From Streptomyces sp. NBC_01268 (GTDB lineage: Bacteria; Actinomycetota; Actinomycetes; Streptomycetales; Streptomycetaceae), in contig NZ_CP108454.1 of the NCBI RefSeq assembly GCF_036240795.1, forward strand, positions 3,968,001 through 4,032,000: a stretch of 64,000 nucleotides of DNA, read 5' to 3'. Positions within the stretch are counted from its first letter, which is position 1, and every line of letters begins with the position of its first letter. The notes beneath the pieces are model-generated. The model had not been told where the DNA came from and ran no database searches. It saw only the letters and a list, made by a program, of their open reading frames with translations. This document shows positions 33,815 to 40,685 of this stretch, in pieces. The position numbers were made by a program, and so were the translations under genes.

Positions 33815-34627
33815 ATGGACACGCACAAGGTCGGCAGTGACGTCACCGTCCTCGGGGACAGTCTCGAAGTGCCGGGGATCGGTCACCTCCCCGTCAACGC
33901 CTTCGTCCTCACCGCCCGCGAGCCCGTGGTCGTCGACACCGGTCTGTCCGTCGCCGACCGGGACTTCCTCGCCGTGCTCGGCGGCGTCGTGGACCCGGCC
34001 GACGTGCGCTGGATCTGGCTCACCCACCCGGACCGCGACCACACGGGCGGCCTCTTCGAGCTGCTGGAGGCGGCGCCCCGGGCGAAGGTGGTGACGACCT
34101 TCGTCGGCGCCGGGATCATGACCACCGAGCGTGCCCTGCCGATGGACCGCGTGTACTTCCTCAACCCGGGCGAACGCCTGGACGTGGGCGACCGGTTCCT
34201 CGACGCGTTCCGGCCGCCGCTCTTCGACAACCCGGCCACCGTCGGCTTCTACGACGAGAAGACCCGGATCTGCTTCAGCTCCGACTGCTTCGGCGGCCCG
34301 ATGCCCACCGAGGAGCTCGCGCGCGGCGGGCACGCCAACGACCTGAAGCCGGAGGAGCTGCGGGGCGCGCAGCTGCTGTGGGCGGTGATCGACAGCCCGT
34401 GGGTACAGATCGTGGACCCGGTGAAGTACGGGCTGTGGGTGGACGTGGTGCGGGAGATGAACCCGGAGATCGTGCTGAGCACGCACCTGCCGCCCGCGGT
34501 GCGGATGACCGGCCGGATGATCGAGACGATCACGACGGCGCCGGACGCGGACCCGTTCGTCGGCCCCGACCAGGCGGCCCTGGAACAGCTGCTCGCCTCC
34601 TTCGAGCCGGGCGGCCTGCCGGCCTGA
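33815..34627 (+). CDS. Metallo-beta-lactamase-fold protein, flavodiiron-like site
   Basis: A 270-residue MBL-fold protein. The usual HxHxDH is replaced by H-x-D-x-D-H in WLTHPDRDHTGGL, so the second His is Asp, as in the HxExDH of flavodiiron oxygen reductases. The later ligands also look flavodiiron-like: FSSDCFGG supplies the bridging Asp and STHLPP the last His. The middle His ligand is not evident. The protein lacks the flavodoxin domain. It may bind a diiron or a mononuclear centre, or serve as a redox or oxygen-related protein; the reaction is unknown. ATG 33815 follows GGGGGGACCGGGAGCCCGCC. Convergent with the AI-2E-type gene with abutting stop codons. Confidence 0.8.
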   Translation: MDTHKVGSDVTVLGDSLEVPGIGHLPVNAFVLTAREPVVVDTGLSVADRDFLAVLGGVVDPADVRWIWLTHPDRDHTGGLFELLEAAPRAKVVTTFVGAGIMTTERALPMDRVYFLNPGERLDVGDRFLDAFRPPLFDNPATVGFYDEKTRICFSSDCFGGPMPTEELARGGHANDLKPEELRGAQLLWAVIDSPWVQIVDPVKYGLWVDVVREMNPEIVLSTHLPPAVRMTGRMIETITTAPDADPFVGPDQAALEQLLASFEPGGLPA

Positions 34628-35692
34628 TCACCCGGGCCCGGGCTCCTGGGCCCCGTACCGGCTGCGCAGTTCGCCGATCACCCCGAACGCCGCGGCCGTC
34701 AGCGGGACGGCGAGCAGCATGCCCAGGATGCCGGCGACGGACGCCCCGGCGGTGATGGCCAGCATGACCACGGCCGGGTGCATCTGCACGGTCCGGCTCT
34801 GGACCATGGGCTGGAGCACGTTCCCCTCCAGGACCTGGACGGCGAGGACGACGCCGAGCACCCACAGGGCGATGACGAAGCCCCGGTCGGCGAGGGCGAC
34901 GAGGACGGCGACGGCGCCGGAGAGGAAGGCGCCGAGGTACGGGATGTAGGCGGTGACGAAGACGAGCGCGGCCAGGCCCACCGCGCCCGGCACCTTCAGG
35001 ACGAGCAGGCCGACGCCGATGAGGACGGCGTCGACGAAGGCGACGAAGGTGGTGCCCCGCATGAAGCCCTCGACGGCCTCGAAGGCGCGCCGTCCCATGG
35101 CCTCCACCATGTCGCCGGTGGAGCGGGGGGCGAGCGCGCGCAGCGCGTCGGCGGCCCGGTCGGAGTCGCGCAGGAAGAAGAAGATGAGGAGGAGGGCGAG
35201 GACGGCGGTGGCGAGCATCTGGCCGACCACGCTGAGCCCGGAGATCACCCCGGAGGCGGCGGTCCCGCCGAACTTCTCCAGCAGCTTCTTGGCGTTCTTG
35301 GCGAGGTCGTCGAGGGAGGTGCCGGCCGCGCCGAGGTGGTCGGCGATGTCGGTGGCGGCCTGCCGCAGCGAGGTGACGATCTGGTCGCCGGTCTCGATGA
35401 GGGCGGCGACGACGATGTACGTGGCGCCGCCGACGACCGCGACCACGGCGACCACCGTGAGCCCGGCGGCCAGCGACTTCTGCACCTTCATCCGCAGCAG
35501 CCTGCGGTAGAGGGGGCCGAGCAGGGCGGTGCCGAGGAGGGCGAGCAGGACGGGTGTGACGGCCGTCTTGAAGACGACGCAGAGCCAGACGAAGACCGCC
35601 GCGACCCCGGCGACGAGGAGGGCGACGGCGCACCAGGCGGCGGTGCGGCGGGCACCCTCGGGAAGCAGCGGCGACGGGCGATCGGTGGACAC
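34628..35692 (-). CDS. AI-2E family transporter
   Basis: A 354-residue integral membrane protein of the AI-2E/PerM family. Seven to eight hydrophobic segments are present, including AAWCAVALLVAGVAAVFVW, SLAAGLTVVAVVAVVGGATY and MLATAVLALLLIFFFLRDSD; the characteristic loop is FVTAYIPYLGAFLSGAVAVL followed by VLEGNVLQPMVQSRTVQMHP and AGILGMLLAVPLTAA. The family is named for autoinducer-2 export but many members transport other ions or osmolytes, so the substrate is open. GTG 35692 is the chosen start. Its stop abuts the stop of the MBL-fold gene. Confidence 0.9.
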   Translation of the reverse strand: MSTDRPSPLLPEGARRTAAWCAVALLVAGVAAVFVWLCVVFKTAVTPVLLALLGTALLGPLYRRLLRMKVQKSLAAGLTVVAVVAVVGGATYIVVAALIETGDQIVTSLRQAATDIADHLGAAGTSLDDLAKNAKKLLEKFGGTAASGVISGLSVVGQMLATAVLALLLIFFFLRDSDRAADALRALAPRSTGDMVEAMGRRAFEAVEGFMRGTTFVAFVDAVLIGVGLLVLKVPGAVGLAALVFVTAYIPYLGAFLSGAVAVLVALADRGFVIALWVLGVVLAVQVLEGNVLQPMVQSRTVQMHPAVVMLAITAGASVAGILGMLLAVPLTAAAFGVIGELRSRYGAQEPGPG

Positions 35693-35738
35693 CCGTCCAC
35701 CGGACCACGCCGTCCGGCGTGTCGTCCTGCGGTGGGGG

Positions 35739-35762
35739 CCGGACGGGCGACGGCCCGTCCGG
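35739..35762. terminator. Short hairpin between AI-2E-type gene and pirin
   Basis: Ten-base arms CCGGACGGGC (35739-35748) and GCCCGTCCGG (35753-35762) with a four-base loop. Probably part of the same termination region as the next hairpin. Confidence 0.55.
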
Positions 35763-35775
35763 GCACGGGAAAGGA

Positions 35776-35823
35776 GGAGCCGTCACGAGTACGAGGGCGT
35801 CGCCCCGCACCCGTGACGGCTCC
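35776..35823 (-). terminator. Terminator after pirin gene
   Basis: Arms GGAGCCGTCACG (35776-35787) and CGTGACGGCTCC (35812-35823) pair perfectly across a 24-base loop, just past the pirin stop. Confidence 0.7.
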
Positions 35824-35836
35824 GGCCGAGCGGGTC

Positions 35837-36799
35837 CTACTCGCCCATGCCGTGGACGGCCGGGATGGTGCCGAGGCGGCCGGCCTGGAAGTCCTCGAAG
35901 GCCTGGCGCAGTTCGGCCTGGGAGTTCATGACGAACGGGCCGTAGTGCGCCATCGGCTCGCGGATCGGCTGCCCGCCGAGGAGCACGACCTCCAGGTCGG
36001 GGGTGTTCCCGTCCTGCTTCTCGTCGGCGCGGACGGTGAGCGCGCCGCCCTTGCCGAAGACGGCGGTCTGACCCATGTGGACCGGGCGCCGCTCGGCGCC
36101 GACGGTGCCGCGGCCGGCCAGGACGTACGCGAGGCCGTTGAAGTCCTCGCGCCACGGCAGGTTGATCTCGGCGCCGGGGCGCAGGGTCGCGTGGATCATC
36201 GTGATGGGGGTGTGGGTGACGCCCGGGCCCTGGTGCCCGTCGAGCTCGCCGGCGATGACGCGGAGCAGCGCGCCGCCGTCCGGGGAGGTGAGGAGCTGGA
36301 CCTGGCCGCCGCGGATGTCCTGGTAGCGGGGGGCCATCATCTTGTCGGAGGCGGGCAGGTTCACCCAGAGCTGGAGGCCGTGGAAGAGGCCGCCGCTCAT
36401 GACGAGCTGCTCCGGCGGGGCCTCGATGTGCAGGAGGCCGGATCCGGCGGTCATCCACTGGGTGTCACCGTTGGTGATGGTGCCGCCGCCGCCGTTGGAG
36501 TCCTGGTGGTCGAAGATCCCGTCGATGATGTAGGTCACCGTCTCGAAGCCGCGGTGCGGGTGCCACGGCGTGCCCTTGGGCTCTCCGGGCGCGTACTCCA
36601 CCTCGCCCATCTGGTCCATCATGATGAACGGGTCGAGGTACTGGTAGTTGATCCCGGCGAACGCGCGGCGGACCGGGAAGCCCTCGCCCTCGAAGCCGGA
36701 GGGCGCGGTGGTCACCGCGAGCACCGGCCGGGCGACGGCCTCGGCGGGAGCGGCGACGCGGGGCAGGGTGAGCGGGTTCTCGACGGTCACGGCGGGCAT
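35837..36799 (-). CDS. Pirin family protein
   Basis: A 320-residue bicupin. The N-terminal cupin carries the metal-ligand pattern WHPHRGFETVTYIIDG with GDTQWMTAGSGLLHIEAP, in which the three His and one Glu of pirins can be recognised; FAGINYQYLDPFIMMDQMGE is the family N-terminal motif. FVMNSQAELRQAFEDFQAGR near the end is the conserved C-terminal segment. Some bacterial pirins have quercetinase activity or control stress and central metabolism; which applies here is unknown. ATG 36799 has GGAGG upstream. Two identical operator-like dyads lie 25-75 bases before the start. Confidence 0.94.
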   Translation of the reverse strand: MPAVTVENPLTLPRVAAPAEAVARPVLAVTTAPSGFEGEGFPVRRAFAGINYQYLDPFIMMDQMGEVEYAPGEPKGTPWHPHRGFETVTYIIDGIFDHQDSNGGGGTITNGDTQWMTAGSGLLHIEAPPEQLVMSGGLFHGLQLWVNLPASDKMMAPRYQDIRGGQVQLLTSPDGGALLRVIAGELDGHQGPGVTHTPITMIHATLRPGAEINLPWREDFNGLAYVLAGRGTVGAERRPVHMGQTAVFGKGGALTVRADEKQDGNTPDLEVVLLGGQPIREPMAHYGPFVMNSQAELRQAFEDFQAGRLGTIPAVHGMGE

Positions 36800-36822
36800 G
36801 GCGGGCCTCCTTCTGTACGACC

Positions 36823-36879
36823 ACTTTAGTTGAAGTTCGTACGAATGCTTCGGTTCGACTTTAGTTGAAGTTTGAACTT
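36823..36879. promoter_or_regulatory. Repeated dyad operator in the pirin promoter
   Basis: ACTTTAGTTGAAGT occurs twice, identically, at 36823-36836 and 36858-36871, exactly 35 bases apart. Each fits the palindrome ACTTnAnnTnAAGT. A third partial dyad AAGTTtgAACTT (36868-36879) overlaps the second. The pattern suggests two helical-phased dimers of a MarR/HxlR-type repressor. Confidence 0.7.
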
Positions 36880-36896
36880 TCTGCCACCAGGAACGC

Positions 36897-36930
36897 GGGA
36901 CGCCCGGGAGGTATTCCTCCCGGGCGTCCC
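36897..36930 (-). terminator. Terminator after SseB-domain gene
   Basis: Fifteen-base perfect arms GGGACGCCCGGGAGG (36897-36911) and CCTCCCGGGCGTCCC (36916-36930) with the loop TATT. It insulates the pirin promoter from the SseB-domain transcript. Confidence 0.88.
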
Positions 36931-36968
36931 CACACCTTCCGGCCCTCGACCGGCACCGCCAGCGTCCG

Positions 36969-37487
36969 TCAGCCGTACATCCGCCGCATCGCGAAGTCGA
37001 CCATCTGCTCCACGGCCTTCGCGTCGAAGACCATGCGGTGGTCGCCCTCCATGTCGAGGACGAAGCCGTATCCCGTCGGCAGCAGGTCGATCACCTCGGC
37101 GCCGGTGATCACGAAGTACTTCGACTCCTTGCCCGCGTACCGCCGCAGCTCCTTCAGCGAGGTGAACATGGGGATCACCGGCTGCTGGGTGTTGTGCAGC
37201 GCGAGGAAGCCCGGGTTGTCCCCGCGCGGGCAGTAGACCTTCGAGGTCGCGAAGATCTGCTGGAAGTCCTCGGCCGCGAGGGTGCCGGTCGTGAACGCCC
37301 GGACGGCGTCCGCGAGCGACGGCGGCGACGGCTCCGGGTACAGCGGCGGCTGCTGGGCGTACCCGCCCTGCATGCCGCCCTGCATGCCGGCCTGCGCGCC
37401 TCCCTGCATCCCGCCGTGCATCGGCGGCTGCTGCGGGGGCTGGCCGTACTGCTGCTGGGCACCCGGATTCTGGTCGTAGCCGTACAT
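36969..37487 (-). CDS. SseB-domain protein
   Basis: A 172-residue protein with a Gln/Gly/Pro/Met-rich head (about residues 1-50; MHGGMQGGAQAGMQGGMQGG is tandemly repeated) and a compact domain matching the SseB N-terminal family: LADAVRAFTTGTLAAEDFQQ, VYCPRGDNPGFLALHNTQQP, VIPMFTSLKELRRYAG and the C-terminal GADKxV-like LPTGYGFVLDMEGDHRMVFD. SseB-domain proteins are found beside type VII secretion (ESX) genes in actinobacteria, and here it is divergent from a small ESX-like protein gene and a hydrolase gene. The disordered, Met/Gly-rich head could mediate multivalent contacts. ATG 37487. Confidence 0.83.
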   Translation of the reverse strand: MYGYDQNPGAQQQYGQPPQQPPMHGGMQGGAQAGMQGGMQGGYAQQPPLYPEPSPPSLADAVRAFTTGTLAAEDFQQIFATSKVYCPRGDNPGFLALHNTQQPVIPMFTSLKELRRYAGKESKYFVITGAEVIDLLPTGYGFVLDMEGDHRMVFDAKAVEQMVDFAMRRMYG

Positions 37488-37612
37488 GCGCCCAGACTAT
37501 CGACCGGCGGCCCGCCCGGGGGCCGCATGGATGCCCCTCGCACTCTTCTTCGCACGGCACGGACTCTCTTGCTAAGTTCGCGGAAGCAATCCGGCCACCA
37601 CGGGGGTGAAAG
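37488..37612. promoter_or_regulatory. Divergent promoter region, SseB gene / hydrolase operon
   Basis: The 125-base gap separates divergent starts. It includes the AT-richer TTGCTAAGTTCG at 37568-37579, which could contain a -10 region for the operon, and GGGGGTGAAAG as the ribosome-binding site. No clear operator is visible. Confidence 0.45.
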
Positions 37613-38038
37613 ATGGCGCTCAACGCCAAATGGCAGGAAATCATCGGTGAACAGCCCGCGGCGATGAGCCTCGCAGGGCTTCCCGCGCCCGACAGCGGAG
37701 GCGGCGGAGGACCCGACCTCAAGGCCGATGTGGGCCCTTGGCACGGCGCCGGGAACACCGCAGGCGAGCTGAAGACCTCCACGGCCAGCTCGGTCACCGA
37801 CCTCGACACCGCGAACGAGGGCGTCACCGGCGGCACCGCCGGCTTCGACTCCTCCGCCGCGCTCACCGAGATCCTCGGCACCTGGAAGACCCGCCTCACC
37901 AACGTCCGCGACGAGTGCGGCCGCCTCGAAGGCGCCCTGAAGGCCGCCGGACGCGACTTCGGCGAGCGCGAGCTGGACACCAAGCAGAAGGTGGCCGCCG
38001 AGGGCAACCAGCAGTCCGGCCCGAAGAAGGAGGGCTGA
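37613..38038 (+). CDS. Small ESX/WXG-like helical protein
   Basis: A 141-residue, signal-less, Gly/Ala/Thr-rich helical protein. The Trp-x-x-x motif GTWKTRLTNVRDECGRLEGA and the flanking helices (TASSVTDLDTANEG, SSAALTEIL) resemble actinobacterial WXG100-superfamily/EspC-like proteins, but the exact WXG triplet is missing, so the call is by size, helicity and context only. A Gly-rich loop (PDSGGGGGPD) follows a short helix. ATG 37613 has GGGGGTGAAAG upstream. It is followed after five bases by the hydrolase gene, and the stop-start spacing suggests the two proteins are made as partners. Confidence 0.65.
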   Translation: MALNAKWQEIIGEQPAAMSLAGLPAPDSGGGGGPDLKADVGPWHGAGNTAGELKTSTASSVTDLDTANEGVTGGTAGFDSSAALTEILGTWKTRLTNVRDECGRLEGALKAAGRDFGERELDTKQKVAAEGNQQSGPKKEG

Positions 38039-38043
38039 CCGCC

Positions 38044-39957
38044 GTGCCCACCTGGCAGCAGCTGCGCGACGTGAAGCTGAACGAGTACACCGACGCCGCC
38101 GACGGCTGGGGCAAGGTCAGCTCCCGCGCCAACGTGGACAAGGACCGCGTGGACAACGGCATGTTCGCCAGGATCCACGACACCCAGAAGGGCGACACGG
38201 CGAACAAGGCGGGCGGCGACGTCCAGCAGCTCTCCCGCAACTACCAGTACCTGCACACCGAGTGCGGTCTCGTCCGCACCGCGCTCAACGGGCTCGCCGC
38301 CGAACTCGCGGCGCCGCAGAAGAAGTTGAAGCAGGCCCTGGAAGACGCGGAGAACCTGAAGTTCACCGTGAAGGAAGACGGGTCGGTCAGCTACCCGACC
38401 CAGTCGTACGTCCTCAAGGGCGACCAGACCGCCCACGACGGCGCCCCCTTCCCGTATCTCCCGGGCAAGGCCGAGGGCATCGGCAGCGGCGACGAGAACA
38501 AGGGCAAGGCCGAGGACATCGCGCAGCGCATCGGCGACGCGGTCCGGGAGGCCAACGAGATCGACGGCCGCTACGCCGGCGCCCTGCGCAAGCTGAAGGC
38601 CGAGCCCGGCCTCACCGTCAGCGACGAGACCCTCGCCGACGCCGCCAAGGACACCAAGGCGCTGCAGGAGGCCGCCGGCAAGTACGCCGACGACGACAAG
38701 ATCCCCCACGGCAAGTCCCCCAAGGAGAACGCCGACTGGTGGAACGGCCTCACCCAGGAGCAGCGCGACGAGTACGCGACGCTCTACCCGGCCTCCATCG
38801 GCGCCCTGGACGGCGTCCCCTCCGCCGTCCGCGACGACGCCAACCGGATGGTGCTCGCGGAGACCCGCGCCCAGACGCAGCTCGACCTCAACGCCATCCC
38901 GAAGCAGCCCCAGGAGTACCTGCCGAACCCCAGCGGCTCCTACCCGGCGGTCATCAAGAACCCCGAGTGGCGCGAGTGGAACGAGAAGTACGGCGACCGG
39001 AAGAAGGAGCTGGAGGGCGACCTGAAGGGCATGAACGCCATCCAGGAGCGCTTCGACCGCACCGGCAGGTCCGAGAAGCCCGGCGAGAAGCCGCTGCCCG
39101 AGGCGTATCTCCTCGGGTTCGACACCCAGGGCAACGGGCACGCGATCGTCGCCAACGGAAATCCGGACACCGCCACCCACACCGCGATGTACGTGCCCGG
39201 CACCACCGCCAACCTGGAGGGCATCGGCGGCGACATCAAGCGCATGGAGACCCTCTGGCGGGCCAGCGACAACCTCGCCAACGGCCAGAGCGTCTCCACG
39301 ATCACCTGGCTCGGCTACGACGCCCCGCAGGACATCGTGAAGGACGCGCCCTTCAGCCACTACGCCAACGACGGCGCGCCCAAGCTGAACTCCTTCGTGG
39401 ACGGCCTGCGCGCCACCCACCAGGGCGACGCGACCCACCTGACCGTCACCGGCCACAGCTACGGCTCCACGGTGGTCGGCTCCGCCGCCCGCCAGGGGAC
39501 GCTGCACGCCGACGACATCTTCGTGGCGGGCAGCCCCGGCATGCAGGTGGGCAGCGCCACCGACCTGGACGTGCCCAAGGGGCACGTCTACGCGGCGGAG
39601 GCGGACAGCGACCCGTACCTCAAGGGCCTGCACCTGCCCGGCCCGCTCGGCGCGCTCACCGACGACAAGTACGGCGGCTTCAACATCCCCTTCGTCACCA
39701 GCGACCCGGTGCCGGACATCGGCGGCTGGGGCCACGCGCCGAAGAAGGTGGACATCGACGTCCTGCCGTCGTGGATCGACGGCGACGGGCAGAGCGTGGT
39801 CAAGACCCTGACGCCGACCAACCCCGACTTCGGCGCGCACATCGTGGCGACGGACGGCTCCCGGGGCCACAGCGGCTACTGGGACAACGGCACCGAGAGC
39901 CTGAACAACCAGGCCCGGGTCGTCACCGGCCGCTACAAGGAAGTGACCTCCCAGTGA
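38044..39957 (+). CDS. Alpha/beta hydrolase (DUF1023) with helical N-terminal domain
   Basis: A 637-residue protein. About the first 370 residues are helical and charged, with a Trp-containing ESX-like stretch (EYTDAADGWGKVSSRANVDK) at the N-terminus. The C-terminal DUF1023 hydrolase domain begins around residue 385; its nucleophile elbow GHSYGS places the serine at residue 472, the acid is probably D523 in ADSDPY, and the His H609 in GHSGYW. This is the usual order for the lipase-like DUF1023 family. GTG 38044 is five bases after the upstream stop, and its own stop overlaps the lipoprotein GTG. There is no Sec signal, so export, if any, would need another route such as type VII secretion. 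Confidence 0.86.
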   Translation: MPTWQQLRDVKLNEYTDAADGWGKVSSRANVDKDRVDNGMFARIHDTQKGDTANKAGGDVQQLSRNYQYLHTECGLVRTALNGLAAELAAPQKKLKQALEDAENLKFTVKEDGSVSYPTQSYVLKGDQTAHDGAPFPYLPGKAEGIGSGDENKGKAEDIAQRIGDAVREANEIDGRYAGALRKLKAEPGLTVSDETLADAAKDTKALQEAAGKYADDDKIPHGKSPKENADWWNGLTQEQRDEYATLYPASIGALDGVPSAVRDDANRMVLAETRAQTQLDLNAIPKQPQEYLPNPSGSYPAVIKNPEWREWNEKYGDRKKELEGDLKGMNAIQERFDRTGRSEKPGEKPLPEAYLLGFDTQGNGHAIVANGNPDTATHTAMYVPGTTANLEGIGGDIKRMETLWRASDNLANGQSVSTITWLGYDAPQDIVKDAPFSHYANDGAPKLNSFVDGLRATHQGDATHLTVTGHSYGSTVVGSAARQGTLHADDIFVAGSPGMQVGSATDLDVPKGHVYAAEADSDPYLKGLHLPGPLGALTDDKYGGFNIPFVTSDPVPDIGGWGHAPKKVDIDVLPSWIDGDGQSVVKTLTPTNPDFGAHIVATDGSRGHSGYWDNGTESLNNQARVVTGRYKEVTSQ

Positions 39958-40514
39958 GCGCACGCACCGGACGTACGCGCGGCCTGACGGCCGCCGCCGT
40001 CACCGCCCTCCTCCTCGCGACGGGATGCAGCACCATGAACGACTCCGCCGGCGACCTGCCGTACGCACCGCAGGCGAAGAAGGTCGCCGAGGCCAAGGAC
40101 CTGGTGCGGGCCAGGTCGAGCGAGATCTTCGACGCCGCGGGCCTGAAGCAGGCGAGCAACGGCGCCCCGGACGCCTCGCCCTGCGACGGGGTCGAGAACG
40201 GCTACCGGGTCCGCCACTTCTGGTCGATGTACGCCCCGACCGCGGACGCCCTGAAGCAGGCCATGGACCGGCTGCACAAGGACCTGCCGGCCAAGGGCTG
40301 GAAGGTGCTGCGCTTCGAGCCCGCGAAGTCCGAGGCCAAGCAGCTGCAGCTGGACGTCGAGCACGAGCAGGACCACCACACGGCGACGATCGAGCTGCTG
40401 CTGCCGTCCACGTACAAGGACGCCTCGAAGTGGGAGAAGCAGCAGAAGGACAGCCTGTCGGTCTCCCTGACCTCTCCGTGCTGGACGGACCCGGCGTACG
40501 AGGTGGGCGACTGA
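39954..40514 (+). CDS. Lipoprotein encoded with the DUF1023 hydrolase
   Basis: A 186-residue exported lipoprotein: basic N-terminus (ARTGRTRG), hydrophobic stretch AAAVTALLLAT and lipobox LLATGC, then a folded domain with PCDGVENGYRVRHFWSMYAP and YKDASKWEKQQKDSLSVSLT. Two further Cys (in ASPCDG and TSPCWTDP) could form a disulfide. GTG 39954 overlaps the hydrolase stop as GTGA, so the two are translated together. In analogy with the lipoprotein that neutralises a type VII-secreted staphylococcal lipase toxin, it could bind or inhibit the hydrolase outside the membrane; this is an inference. Confidence 0.8.
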   Translation: MSARTGRTRGLTAAAVTALLLATGCSTMNDSAGDLPYAPQAKKVAEAKDLVRARSSEIFDAAGLKQASNGAPDASPCDGVENGYRVRHFWSMYAPTADALKQAMDRLHKDLPAKGWKVLRFEPAKSEAKQLQLDVEHEQDHHTATIELLLPSTYKDASKWEKQQKDSLSVSLTSPCWTDPAYEVGD

Positions 40515-40580
40515 CCCACGGCCGGGGCGCCACTGAGGGCGGCGTCACAGACATCTTGGCCGGATAGGGGTTGCCGTTAT

Positions 40581-40627
40581 TACCGGTGGGTAGCATCATC
40601 GTAGAGAGCGTGAGCTACCCGCCGGTA
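40581..40627. promoter_or_regulatory. Paired TACC...GGTA operator in acyl-CoA dehydrogenase promoter
   Basis: TACCGGTGGGTA (40581-40592) and TACCCGCCGGTA (40616-40627) are near reverse complements and each is itself a TACC...GGTA dyad, with 35 bases between equivalent positions. They lie about 60-105 bases before ATG 40686. The form suggests two dimers of a TetR-type fatty-acid regulator. Confidence 0.65.
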
Positions 40628-40685
40628 GTCGTCGTGTACGCGCATGAGGAAACCCGCCTCCCCGAGCCTTTACGGAGCCGTCGCC

